Shown here in pieces: positions 48,201 through 60,274 of a DNA stretch of 64,000 nucleotides. Position 1 is the first letter of the stretch. Every line of letters begins with the position of its first letter. Made by a program: the position numbers and the translations under genes. The DNA lies in assembly GCA_019914945.1 (NCBI GenBank), contig CM034107.1, positions 372,001 through 436,000 on the forward strand, given 5' to 3'. Below the pieces are notes generated by a model. The model ran no database searches. It was not told where the DNA came from and saw only the letters and a program-made list of their open reading frames with translations. This stretch comes from Typha latifolia. Its lineage: Eukaryota > Streptophyta > Magnoliopsida > Poales > Typhaceae.

Positions 48201-51200
48201 GTTCGAGGAGCTAAAATTTTGTTTGTATATCTTATGAGCATCAACTTGTTTCTTTCTTAACTTGTTTCTTTCTTATTTATTCGGTTAAGTCATCTGATGA
48301 AATTGTTAAGCATGGTCATTGATGCTGGCAATAACATTAAAAAACACTGTAAATGAAATCACAATATCAAATTGTGCCAGCCAGCTTCATATTTAAGTAT
48401 AACCTGATAATTAATTGTGATATAAACCCCATTTTTTCACTATTTCAAGATCGACAAAATGGTGGCAAACACCCTCAATAAATTTTAACCTTGAACTTTT
48501 GTCAAGAGAGATAATAAATATCTGAATGTTATTCTAGTTTTAAATGTTAGTGGATTCCACACCTAAATGCCCTTGTGTTCTTAAAATCCAAATGAACCTA
48601 CATGAAGAGATCTAAAGAACCTTCAATACCCTCAAGGTTGAAGAAAAAACTCAAAAAAACATATATTGAGTCAATAATATGAGGAAGGAAAGTTACTAAG
48701 ATCGTATTAAAATGAATGGTTTATTGGAATATGGTGAGCCAAATTTTAAGGGGCAACAAAGAGACTTGCACAAAACACAAGTTGATACTGCAGGGTTAGA
48801 TAAGCCAACAATAAACTACATCCATCCATAATTACCTCTCTCTGGCGGAGTGCGGCTTCTTTCCTGCAAATTAGTCAAGTAAAACATCATGGTGCTAATA
48901 GAGTAAAGGATGCAGCCAAGTAAAATATCATGATGCGAATAGAGTAAAGCATTACAAAATGTAAAATGCAGAGCTAGAATAAAGTGAAGGTTGCCAACGA
49001 ACTGTACATAAAGAATGATATGAAACCTGCTCAATAGCCGAGCTTCCAAAGATACCCCTTCTCCAAGAGCAGCAACCTGCATAACTAGAGATTAACTAAT
49101 GATGATTTAAAATTGTAACTACACCATCAAATATTTATTCATCTTAGATATATTTCACATAAAATATTAAATATCAAAGCCTACTTCTTTCTTTATGCAT
49201 TTGATGACCAAGATCCATCACTCAAGTATACAAGCCTTTATTATCTACTTTAACAGGAATAATGCACCCACACGGAGTAGGATAAGTATTTATAAGAAGA
49301 TAAGATGATCACATGTTCCCTTAGATATCAAAATTCAACAATTAGTTACAGAAAAGCACAATTTGCCCAATGCTGTAAGATCAGGAAGGAAAACTCATCA
49401 ATCATTCTCATGAGAATACATAGGTAGCAGCTGCACACAATGTTGCAAGCAGTTGATAGTCTGGTGAAAACAACATAAAAATGTAGGAGATTCTAACAAG
49501 TGAGTGTGAGAAAATCATCTGATGCTTCAGAATAAGCATATGTTACAGATATAAAGTCCAAGAAACTTCTAATGTTTCTGCCAGAGGGGAATATTGGACA
49601 TCCTCAATGAAGAAGTTTGCTCCAGTTCTGAGATATAGGATTTACAGCTATCATAGCTAACAAGAAATAAAATTCAGAAATATTACGAAGTAACCTGTTT
49701 CTCAAGCTCCCTAGCCCTGGCCTCTGATTCCTCACATCTTACTTCAGCAAGTCGCAACTGGATAACAAATTTATAGAGTAACTTAATGCTGTTTACCACC
49801 AAAGAGGTCTCATGATATAGAGATTCAGAGTACCTTTCCCAGGATGTTCTCATTTTCTTCTTGTAGCATATCAAGCTGCAGGATGAGCAGAACTCAGTGT
49901 TTGTAGAGTCCCAAAAATAATGATTTCAATGATAACTTCTCAATCTTCATCTTTATAGATTCTAAGAAGAGGGTAAAAAGAATGATGCTTAGACTATACC
50001 TCATCTTGGAGTGCAGAAGCCTCACGCTTAACTCCTGTTTTTCTCAAATCTGCTGGAAACCTGAAGCAGAATGAATCAGCTTATACAACAGAATATCATC
50101 TAGCAATGTTTTGAAACCTGCTACTCATGGAAGAATCAACCTATTATAGCAGAAAAAAAAAGGTGGGCTTTGTTGTAGCTTAATTGGTTGAATCATATCA
50201 GCGTATAACAGAGGTTATAAGTTCAATTTTCCTAAGAAATATTAGGGTTGGATTTCCCATTGTGATTTGTTTCTTAAAAGAGTTGGCTCAATTGTCTAAC
50301 TCATATATCAAGGAGGATCAATCTTTTTATCTAGCCTAAAATTAACCTTCAAGCTCATGGTCTATTAAAATAAAACTAAATATAAGTAGCAGAACTTATA
50401 TATGAAATAAGTGCAACATTCGAAGTTTTTTTTTCAGTCAATATTAAAAAGTCAAAAACAACATATTCTAAAATGAAAAGAAACATTGAATATTGGAAAC
50501 ACATATTCTAAAATGAAAAGAAATGTTGAATATTGAAAACTGTTTTTTAGCTTGGAACATTCACTTGTTAATTATGTTTATCCTACCTAGAAATCTTCAT
50601 AAATAGTGGATTCCTTGCAATGGTTAAGACAAGTAGACAACTGCCTCCTTACCTATCACTTTAGCTGATAAACGAACTTCAGTAGAGCTAGAATGCTTTA
50701 AAATACATCATACAAAAAGGAAGAATGAAAGGATTCAAGACAAAAAGGAAAACAAGGATGAAAGTTTATCAAAAATTAAAGGAATTCTAGGAAATAGTGG
50801 CTCTTTTATAACGTTTAAAGTGACATTGCCATCCAATTAGTGGAATTTGCCAAAGAAACAAGTAAGCATCACGATACCTCTTCTTCCTGCGAACATCAGC
50901 TTGAGGTTCTATTGTTGGAATAGGTGATGGTGTTCTCAAAGACGTTTTACTTGGGGGCACAAATGTTGCTGCATGAGCAGAAACTGATGACCTTCCAGCA
51001 GATGTAGAGCGGTTAGCTGAGGTGTGCTCTACAAAGTTCCGAACTAACTAATCAAAAGATGACAGAACAAAATGAGCAAGAAACCAGCAACGAGGATAGT
51101 GAAGTAAGTCTTAGCAACATTAAAGAATTAAAAGCGTACATACCATAAGAACATGAAATCTTACTATACTTCTGAAAAATCATAATCTATACCAACACTT

Positions 51201-53794
51201 AGTCACACTATCAGTCAGGTCTATTTTGTAGTTCCATAGAGTTCCAGATCCCAATCGAATCATTCAGTCATTTGATGATCTGTTTTACATCCAATACAGT
51301 GAAATTGAACCTTAATTTGTTCTACACTTCTACTTTGATTTTAGAAGAGATAGTATCTACACTTGAGAGATGTAGTGCAAGAAAACTCAAAACAATCAAA
51401 TTTCCTCATTGTTTCAGAACCACTTCCACCAAAAGATAATAATTGCAAATTTGTTCATTTATTTCTTTCAACTGAAAAAATACGAAATTCCAAATCTGTG
51501 AATCTATGAAAAGTACGCTTATGACGAAGAAAAAGGTTAATAAGTATCTTGCACCTTGCACACTCCAAAATTCATATTTTTCGTTAGAGAGGATCAACAA
51601 TAGAATATGCTTGACAAAACAAATTTTTATATACTCTCAGATCATATGTGGAGGGAATTACCGCAGGAGAGGGAGAACGAGTTGACCTCCCCAACAAAGA
51701 AGTTGCAATCCCTCCACCATTGTTGCTGACCATTGCTGCAGATCGTGGAGTAGTGTAATTCAGTGTTGATGTGCCACTACTGCTAGTTGCTAAAAGTTTG
51801 TCCTCATAGTCCTCGCTGTCATTGGCGCTGATAGAACTCTGTGATGCCATCACTTGCGTAAGTGCCTCCAGCAAAAACCATAAGCACATAGAATCTTTTT
51901 GACTTCAGAAACCATAAATTAATTATTAGACCACACAGGAATGACTTTAGCAATCCAGTTGGATCTGCATCACTCAGAGTCATGAACTTATTTCTTCCAA
52001 AGTAAGTTTTTTTTTTTACTTTTGCTGGAAAAGTTGACCTTAAAGATACTTCCCAAACTGACCCTAAGAAATGTTAAAACTTAACATTTTCAGCATTTCA
52101 TGTTTGCGCAATAAACCACTGAAACAAAACTAATTTAACATTTTCAGGAAGCAGTTGCCCTTCTCCGGATTTACCCGGTGAGGGTGGCGCTTGTGAGTCT
52201 AGTTTATATGCATAAAAAACACTAAAATTTTACAAATTTGTCAAAACTTAGATATCAAAATTAAATTTTAGTAGATTTAATCTTGCATCTCGTGCACTTT
52301 GATATTCATCATTAACACCAGCAGGATTCCACAAAATTATATCTTATATCCACTCGTGTCAGATCTGGAGGAAATTACCGCGGGTGACTGAGATCGAGTT
52401 GACCTCCCCAACAATGAAGCTGCAGCAGTCACTCTGCCGTTGCTGCTTGGCATTACTGCAGGTTGTGAAGCATAATACCTCAATGATGACGTGCTGCCAC
52501 CACTGACTGCTGAAAGCTTATCTTCATAGTCTTCATCATCATCAACATCAGCATGATTTCGCGATGCCGTCACCTAAGGAATGGCTCCAACAAAAGCCAT
52601 AAGCACATAAAATCTTACATGACTACAGAAACCACACAGGAATGCATGTTGCAGTAAGGTGAGTAGCCACACCACCATTACTGCCTCAAGTTTCTCCCCC
52701 CCCCCCCCCCACATAATCTTTGTACTATCAAAAGCTTTTATCCTAATAGCTTCGCCATCGACCTCGTTGTCAAGCTCGTCGTCGCCGCTCGGGCTACAAC
52801 GAGCGGCGACCGGGAGCGGCGACGGCGAAGGTGTTACATTTTTCTCTCCTTTTCTTATGGTATGGCCGGCAATAGCCGCGGCACGTGTGGGCCGGCGGTT
52901 GGCCGTGCCACAGGCACGGCCATCATTGATTCAAACACTCCTAAAAACTCCATGATTAGACAGACATTCTGTAATACATAAGTACAGTACAGCTACAAAA
53001 TCGACACATTTAAATTTTTTTCCAACTCGATGTGGCTATCAGTAATTTCATCTGTTTTTTACTTTCCTTCATATGATACAAACTTCTTGTTTATAATCCA
53101 CAATAGGAAAAAAATTGTCCAAATCCAATTCCTAATCGCCTAATGATCCGTATCACATCAAATGAAGGAAACTTAATATTGAAATGTTCTATTTCAAAAA
53201 AATCAACAAGAGATTATTATCTGTATAGTCAACAGATACATCAAAGAAAAACTGGAACCAATTAATGCACCTCAAAATATGGAAAACACTTCAATTGAAA
53301 ACAAGCAACTTCTACGAAAACTCGAATGTAAATATTAATAACTAAAACTTCGCGAATCGCACCATAAAAGACAAAATAGATATTCCACGAAATTAGTTCT
53401 TAAGACCGCTGAAATCATATGTAGTGGAAATTACCGCAGGTGAGGAAGATCGAGCCGACCTCCCCAACAACGAAACCCCCGTCCCTCCGCCGTTAGTTCT
53501 CGTTGTCGCCGCCGCAGGCCGTGGAGCACCGTACCTCCGGGGTGGTGTCACGATCTCGTCATCCTCCTCGTCGTCTCCTGCGTCGGAGGCGCTCTGCGAC
53601 GCCATCACCTGCGCAAGGCGCGCGGCGGCCGCCCTCGCCGCCACGTTCTGCGTCCGCCGGACTCCAGAGAGGCCTCCCCCAACCCCCATCGACGCCGATC
53701 TTCGGTGCGCAGGAGAGAGGTTTCCCGGCGACGACGAGCCGTCTCCGCTCCTCTGCCGGCCGTACACGGGGCTTCCCGACCTTAACCTATCCAT
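45257..53794 (-). CDS. SCD2: Coiled-coil protein STOMATAL CYTOKINESIS DEFECTIVE 2, with expanded N-terminal exon array
   Basis: Partner of the DENN protein SCD1 in clathrin-linked trafficking and cytokinesis. Eighteen coding exons: 53435-53794, 52379-52573, 51662-51865, 50878-51047, 50000-50060, 49834-49875, 49695-49757, 49027-49076, 48836-48863, 48072-48146, 47823-47933, 47674-47734, 46853-46969, 46620-46741, 46317-46386, 46158-46199, 45767-45934, 45257-45363; 2046 nt, 681 aa. Start [14 protein letters not shown] and AHRRSASM match SCD2. The coiled coil runs from [23 protein letters not shown] to about ILTQEER. Conserved [67 protein letters not shown] and [25 protein letters not shown] complete the match. 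Exons 1 (3' half), 2 and 3 encode repeats of one module. Intron 13 uses a GC donor. Confidence 0.93.
50165..50345 (+). repeat. tRNA-derived SINE in SCD2 intron 4
   Basis: ttgtagcttaattggttgaa resembles a Pol III A box, and gaggttataagttcaatttt, about 35 nt later, a B box. Both are antisense to SCD2. The downstream body (to about 50340) includes a second tRNA-like phrase, gagttggctcaattgtctaa. Confidence 0.5.
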
Positions 53795-53795
53795 G
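51648..53795 (-). repeat. Three-copy tandem exon module inside SCD2
   Basis: Three segments (about 53420-53610, 52365-52580, 51648-51870) share a layout. Each has VMASQS-type start (VTASRN in the middle copy), an acidic D/E-rich run ([27 protein letters not shown]), a Ser/Ala/Pro stretch, NGG/NGR, then SLLGRS(A/T)RSxSPA ending at the same GCG-gtaatt donor. Homology continues for about 40 nt into the following intron (ccactacatatgat, cctccagatctgac, cctccacatatgat), showing the copies arose by genomic duplication. Confidence 0.85.
52740..52935. other. GC-rich island with perfect hairpin in SCD2 intron 1
   Basis: An abrupt GC-rich block in an otherwise AT-rich intron. It ends with GGCCGTGCC (52901-52909), loop ACA and GGCACGGCC (52913-52921), a 9-bp perfect stem. 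A C14 homopolymer lies nearby at about 52697-52710. No coding assignment; possibly an inserted element end. Confidence 0.6.
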
Positions 53796-54639
53796 GCAGC
53801 CGCCCGCGGAGGAAGTGGAACTTCTAGAAAAAGAGGAATAAGGGGTAGACGCCGTTGTATCGGGATCGGACGGTAGAGATCTCGTCGGTTGGATGGTGGA
53901 AGAAGAAGAGAAGAGACCTCTCGAGTCGTGAGAAGTGGAGGACAACGAAGTGGGAGGCAAGTAATCGAATCAACTAAAGAAGAGCGATGTTCTCGGTGCG
54001 TGCCCAGTGTTTGATCCGCTACAATTTTACTCGAACGGATATTTCTTGCTACCCTTGATCATTTCACGGTACAGATGATAACCGGTAGCGGGTTGGGATG
54101 GAACAAAGAGAGAGAAGGATAAAATGGAGCAAATCCGAGAAGGTGCTCTGTTTTCAGGACGTCTGGAATTATTTTGGTAAGTTTTTCCTTGGTAGGTGGG
54201 TGGACCACTAATTAGTATTCAAAACTGAGTTATGGGGGAATTATTGGGTAGTACTTCTTGGGTAGTTATTTGTTGGTAAGTTACTCAGATCGTCTGTGTC
54301 CCCAACTGCAGGGAAATTCCTGCAGCTATGGTTATAGATAACATAGTTTAGTAAGACATTTCTAAATGTCTTCTAATAACTGCCATATATAGTAGTGAAA
54401 TCAGATAACATAAAGATAAACGACAGGATAAGGGACATAATTTAGGTTTTTTACAGATAAACCCTGCAATTATAAACTATTACGGACAGTTTCTATTTTT
54501 TTGTGCAGATTGTATCGGTTCCTACAAGCTGCTCTGTCGAGGATCCGCCATCAAGTTCGGTGCGGAAGCACGCATCTTTCTTTTTGGCAAGCAGAGGAAG
54601 AGAAGCCACCTCAAAGTTGCTACGTGAAGTGGAAATGGA
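53795..54639. other. Divergent promoter region SCD2 / PPR
   Basis: About 845 bp between the two divergent start codons. It should carry both promoters; no TATA box was assigned with confidence. A 211-codon open frame starting at 54501 overlaps the PPR exon in another frame and is not supported. Confidence 0.5.
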
Positions 54640-56773
54640 ATGAGGAAGCTCCCACATCCACTTCATTCCACCATTACTCTTCTTCCCATTCTACCCTTCC
54701 TCTCCACGCCCTTCTCCTCCTCCTCCCAAACCCTAACCCCCGGGAAGACCAACCTCTCCGCCCTCTTCTCGCGCGTCATCAATCCCTCCTCCGTCTCCTC
54801 ATGGAATTTCGCCATCGCCGACCTGTTCCGGTCCGGCGATCCCTCCGCTGCGCTCTCCGCCTTATCCTCCATGCTCCGCCTTCGCCTCCTCCCGGACCGC
54901 TCCTCCCTCCCGCCCGCCCTCCTTTCCGCCGCTTCCCTCTCCGACCTACTACCCGGCCGCCAGCTCCACCTCCTCGCCCTTCGCCTAGGCCTCCTCCCCG
55001 ACCTCTTTGTTGCGTCCTCCCTTGTCCACATGTACTCCCGCTGCCGCCAACCACTCGACGCTCGTGCCGCATTCGACGAGATCCCCAGTCCCAACCCCGT
55101 AGTCTATACCGCCATGATCTCCGGGTACGTCTATAACGATTTACCACATAAAGCCCTCGGCTTGTTCTGTCAGTTCCTCACCGAAGAGAATGGAGATGCA
55201 GTGGATGCCGCAGCTGCCGTCTCCGCCCTTTCGGCTTGCTCTCGCATTTTAGACAAGAGAGCCACGAAAGGATTGCATGGTCTTGTGGTCAAGATAGGGT
55301 TGGACACCAATGTAGGAGTGGGAAATACTTTGATCGATGCTTATGCGAAGGGAGGAGGTGATCTGGAGGTGGCGCGGAACATGTTTGATGGAATGCATGA
55401 GAGGGATGTGGTGTCGTGGAACTCGATGATTGCATTGTATGCTCAGAATGGGTTGTCCGCAGAGGCGCTGGATATTTTTTGTAAATTGTTAAATAGTGGA
55501 GGGGTGAGGCAGAATGCCGTTACATTGTCGGCAGTTCTCTTAGCTTGTGCTCATGCGGGGGCGTCTCAGACGGGGAAATGCATTCATAATCAGGTAGATA
55601 TTTACTTGGTATTCTTTTAGTTGTATGAATTGAATAAGTTATAGTACTAAAGGAAGCAGCTTTATCACTTGATCATGTTAATCAATGCTTGAACATTAAA
55701 GTTGTCTCCCACAAATTACATGGTCTCAGGTGGTCAGGATGGGTTTGGAGGAGAACGTTTATGTGGGAACTTCTGTGGTCGACATGTACTGCAAGAGTGG
55801 GAGAGTAGAGATGGCTAGGAAAGCGTTCAATAGAATGAAGGAAAAGAACATCTTGTCCTGGTCCTCCATGGTTGCAGGTTATGGCATGCATGGCCGCGGC
55901 CCTGAAGCTCTTGAGGTGTTTGACGAAATGAGGAGAGCCAGAGTGAGGCCGAATTACATTACATTTGTGTCGGTCCTTGCTGCTTGCAGCCACGCAGGCC
56001 TTCTGAATGAAGGTCGGCATTGGTTCAATGCCATGAAGAAAGAGTTTGATATCAACCCTGGTGTGGAGCACTATGGATGCATGGTGGATCTTCTAGGGCG
56101 CGCTGGTTGTCTTGATGAGGCTTATGATCTGATTAAGGAGATGAAGATCAAGCCTGATTCTATTGTCTGGGGGTCTCTTCTGAGTGCATGTAGAATTCAC
56201 AAGAATGTTGTGCTAGGAGAGATTTCTGCAAAGAAATTATTTGAGCTTGATCCAAAGAACTGTGGGTACTATGTTTTGCTTTCAAATATATATGCAGATG
56301 CTGGAAGGTGGAATGATGTGGAGAGGATGAGAGTCCTGATTAAGAAAAGAGGAATGGTAAAGCCACCAGGGTACAGTTTGGTAGAGCTCAAGGGAAAAAT
56401 TCATGTTTTCTTAGTTGGGGATAGGAAACATCCTCAGCATAAAGAAATCTATTCCTATTTGGAAAAGCTTTCCATTAGGATGCAGGAAGCCGGCTATGTC
56501 CCGGATACAGGGTCAGTTCTCCATGATGTAGATGAAGAAGAGAAAGAAACAGTTCTGCGTGTTCATAGTGAGAAGTTGGCTGTTTCTTTTGCTATCATTA
56601 ACTCAATCCCAGGAACCCCAATCCATGTAATCAAGAACCTCAGGGTGTGTGGTGACTGCCACTCGGCATTCAAGTTGATTGCCAAGCTTGTGGATCGGGA
56701 GATTGTTGTCAGAGACTCGCATCGATTCCATCACTTCAAGGATGGTTTCTGCTCCTGTGGGGATTATTGGTAA
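54640..56773 (+). CDS. DYW-class pentatricopeptide repeat protein (At3g26782-like)
   Basis: Organelle RNA-binding PPR protein of the PLS type with E/E+ and DYW domains, the class that directs C-to-U editing. Two exons, 54640-55593 and 55730-56773, phase 0, 665 aa. The N-terminus is Ser/Leu-rich without acidic residues (organelle presequence likely). PPR-type repeats are visible throughout, e.g. [78 protein letters not shown]. The E region has [18 protein letters not shown]. The DYW domain shows the zinc-type HSE (RVHSEKLAV), CGDCH and terminal CSCGDYW. The sequence follows the Arabidopsis At3g26782 protein closely over the second exon. Exon 1 is very GC-rich, exon 2 less so. Confidence 0.94.
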
Positions 56774-57125
56774 TTTGGTGTCAATGTATTTGTTCTCTTG
56801 TTGTTCTCCAACTTGTACTCATGCCTCTATATGGCCAAGATCGTCATGAAGAGTGCTGCACTTAAGAGATAGTGCATAGAAGTTCTTTATTCAACTAAGA
56901 AGGCAATTACAAAGAGACTCTTCACTCGTGGCTTTTTTTCTGTGGCAAATGGGTGCATCTAACAGAGTCCAATTTCTAATTTGTGAAAGCTGATGCCCAT
57001 GTTGTTTTCTATTGCTGATGAGTTAGAAGCACATGATTGACAAGTAGCATCAGAATTATAATTGAGAAGGTTTCATTGCCTTACTGCTGCTTCGGATATG
57101 TTCCATAATAACCACTACTGTTTGC

Positions 57126-57490
57126 CATCAAGGGCCTCCAGAGTCCAGATATGCGGTGACTGCAACTTGGATATCAAGTTGACCTCCAAGCTTGTGGATT
57201 AGGGAGATTTCATCATAGGTTTATGCTGATTTCACTATTTCAAGAATCATTTTTGCTTCACTGACAATTGTTGGTGAAATTATTCAATGATGAGATGCTC
57301 CCTGTTTTCTCCGTGTGTGGTTGCAGATCTACTGACCAAAGATGAACAAAAGAGTGTTGCACTATAAATTTGAGCAGTGATAGTTCCTTTTGAGTAAGTC
57401 TATTAACAAAAAATGTCGTCTTTTCTGTAGAATCATTCTTTTGGAAGAAGAAGCGTCTAATTTAATTTCAACTGTGACTGCTGAAAGCAG
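57126..57490 (+). pseudogene. Decayed tandem copy of the PPR gene's DYW end and 3' UTR
   Basis: Starting near 57126 the sequence repeats the last coding stretch of the PPR gene (56625-56773). Read in frame from 57138 it gives VQICGDCN, IKLTSKLVD, then a stop where the parent has Arg, HYFKNHFCF and DNCW followed by TGA. The parent equivalents are [25 protein letters not shown] and CGDYW. Similarity continues into the 3' UTR (gagtgttgcactataaattt against gagtgctgcacttaagagat, and gcgtctaattta against gcatctaacaga). It is non-functional because of the stops and missing 5' part. Confidence 0.85.
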
Positions 57491-60081
57491 ATATCTACCT
57501 AACCCTTGCTTGGTGATCTAGAATATATGATATTCCGATATTCCTCATCAGAATATATTTGAATAACGAAGTCTGAGATTCTTGGTTTCTTGCATTTGTC
57601 CTTCCTTGTTTTTATATGTATGAATCTCTTATGCTCCTCTGAACACTAAAATGAAAAGTTTTATTATTCTGAAACTTTTGAGCAGCACCTATAAGTAGTA
57701 TGGTCAGCATTGTCATTTCATATCTGAGATTGCAGTGAGGAATAATTCATTCACCTGAAGTGCTTACATTCTATAATCTATTAACTTTATTTTAAATAGA
57801 ATTTCTTTCTCCTCTTGGAAACTCTTTACAGTTCTTGCTCTTGGATGTAAAGGATGAATCTTTATTTAGTCTCAGTTTAAAAATAATACTGTCAAAGAAA
57901 GCTTCATGCCTGTGAGGTATAATCAATATCGCTCATTAAAAGCTGCAGCTATATGAAAAGCATGAACTATTTAAAGTGCAGATATAACATTTGATATATA
58001 GTTGGAGATTCAAGAGTCCAACCAGATGTTTATAAAATTATTGAGGAGGAATTAGGTGGAACAATCATGCAAAAGGGCACAGGTTGTTGGGTTTACTTTT
58101 TTCTGGTTGTGACTTGGGTACATGTTACAACAGTAGTGGTTGTCATCATGCATAGTTGAGACACTAATTGTTCATATGACATGACTATAATTTCCCATCT
58201 CGAGTCTTGACCCATCCACCATACTAGTTTATCAGCTTATTAGTTGTTTTTATCTACTCGTAGCCAACCCTTGCTTTAGTAATTTGTATCCACTTATAAG
58301 CTAAATGCATCCATCCATTGTAACAGCAACTGCCCTCACAGTAGGTGGTAAAAGAAGTCAAGATAAGCAAACATCATGTCACTACCAAAGCTTATCTCAT
58401 CTAAAAAGAAAGTCTTTTTTGCTGTCCTAATCATGGTTAAGATCCTAACCATAGGTACTATGAGACAAAAAAATTCTTAACCCCACTAATTTTTGTACTC
58501 AATAACATAAAAAATTAAAAAAGAAGAAGCATATATATAGTTATTTTTTGTGCATGGGAACATTGGGAAGGCATCCAGTTGAAACCATTTAAGTGTTGGT
58601 GGTATCTAAACTGGGAAGTGTTCATGCACCATTTGTCTCATTGGTGAAATACAAAGGGACTGGACTCTGTTGTTTAACTTCTATAACCATGGTATGTGTA
58701 TACATAGAAATATATATAATTTCAATAAATTATCTCGAAGGTTTTAGACTAAAATTTCAAATTTGACTGCTTTGCCATTGACCACTAACTAGAGTATACT
58801 TTTCCATGTGGCCAACCAGACAGACAGGAAAATAATACTAGGGAAAGATGACATTTTTTTTATTAGGGCTACTCACAGCTTGAGCATCTTCTTTATAAAA
58901 AGTGACAGGAAACGAATCCATGAAGGTGGATTTAAAGTGGTGAAGAAGGCAAAGGAGGTTATTCCTCAGTTGCATACTATAATTGTGGTCACATCCTCTG
59001 TGAATTTGGAGCTACAGAATGAAGTTCTTATTTCAGTGCCCATGCTGCTCATGCTTCTGCTTCATGAAGGCCAAGAAGATCAACAAACCAAGGGAGAAGG
59101 ATGCAAAGGGAAGCTGAAAGCAATTTTCATATTCACAAGATATTGCAAGGAAAAGCAGTATGTTCCTGCATGAAGCTTTCTTATATCATCATATCGATCA
59201 CTTGTATCTTTCTCTTATATAGGACTATGTAAGTTGTTGTAATGGCTTTTCATCAATAAGAATGCAGACTACTTTGCAGTTTCTTTTTCTTTCTATATGC
59301 TTTACTGATGTACCTTTTTGTTACTATAAATGCCTTGAGTTGTGATGGAGAGGCCAGGGAATTCTAGTACTTATCAGACTGGCATGTTCAAGCACCACCC
59401 TTTGCTGGAAATGCTTCTTGTAGGATTACCAATCTATTATTACATATATCTGGTGGTTAACAATCTAGAATCATTAATATTGCAGAGAATTAATGAATGG
59501 TTTATTTACTATTGATGCTGAAAGAATTTCTAGCAGAACAGATGGAAGATGATGCATCCCATATAAAATCCCAACAGATTTAAAACTTTAACTGGAGTTT
59601 CATCCCTAATTCTTTCCAAGATGGACAAGGTTACAGAACACCAGCAGAGGAACATGTTGGCCATCAGAAGTGAGATTCAGATATTTTCTGCAGCAATTTT
59701 AATTTTAGAGATTCTGCAAATAATTACTTCCCCAAGGAGAAACCAAATAAGTTAAACTATTAAGATGCATATCAACAAGTAAAAGGAAACTTTAGGAGCA
59801 TTTGGCTTCATGTATTTGGAAAAAAAAATGCAATTACATATATAAAATTGTCGTTTATTGAGATGTATCTGAAACTACATTAGTATATATTTGAGATGAT
59901 TGTTTAGTTCATAGATATCATAAAACAGTGTCTCAAAGTGTTAATCAGTACTTAAATTCTGTATTCTGACATCCACTTAATGTTAGTGGAAGTCAAAACA
60001 CAGTTTCTTGACCTTTCATGAGAAGGAAAGAGTATTAAATATGTAGTTGATATTATAATTTGGAGAGTAATACATCAAAAT
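57491..60081. other. Long AT-rich intergenic region with a possible small transcript end
   Basis: No recognised gene. An open frame at 58808-59173 (121 codons, start MANQTDRKIILGKDD) resembles nothing I know. In a different frame, a stretch after a good acceptor (ttatttcag, 59034) encodes a Cys-rich tail, CPCCSCFCFMKAKK, ending at TGA (59119-59121). It is followed by UTR-like sequence to about 59290. This may be the last exon of a small Cys-rich protein, but no upstream exon was found. Confidence 0.3.
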
Positions 60082-60274
60082 AATATATATATATATATAT
60101 ATATTTTTTTTTTTCTTATTTAATGTTATAGATAGATGTATTTTGAATTATGAGCAAATAAGCACTTCTATGAATCTTGAAATATATATATATATATATA
60201 TATATTTTCTTATTTAATGTTATAGATAGATGTATTTTGAATTATGAGCAAATAAGCACTTCTATGAATCTTGA
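60082..60274. repeat. Exact two-copy tandem duplication
   Basis: A unit of (TA)n followed by 70 nt beginning ttttcttatttaatgttata and ending tgaatcttga occurs at 60082-60180 and 60182-60274. The 70-nt non-TA parts (60111-60180 and 60205-60274) are identical by eye; only the TA/T tract lengths differ. Confidence 0.95.

Noticed and set aside
54501..55136. 211-codon open frame
   Set aside because: Overlaps the PPR exon in another frame; the Pro/Arg-rich translation reflects GC-rich codon bias.
58808..59173. 121-codon open frame
   Set aside because: No recognisable domain; conflicts with a Cys-rich alternative frame. Kept only as a low-confidence note, not called as a gene.
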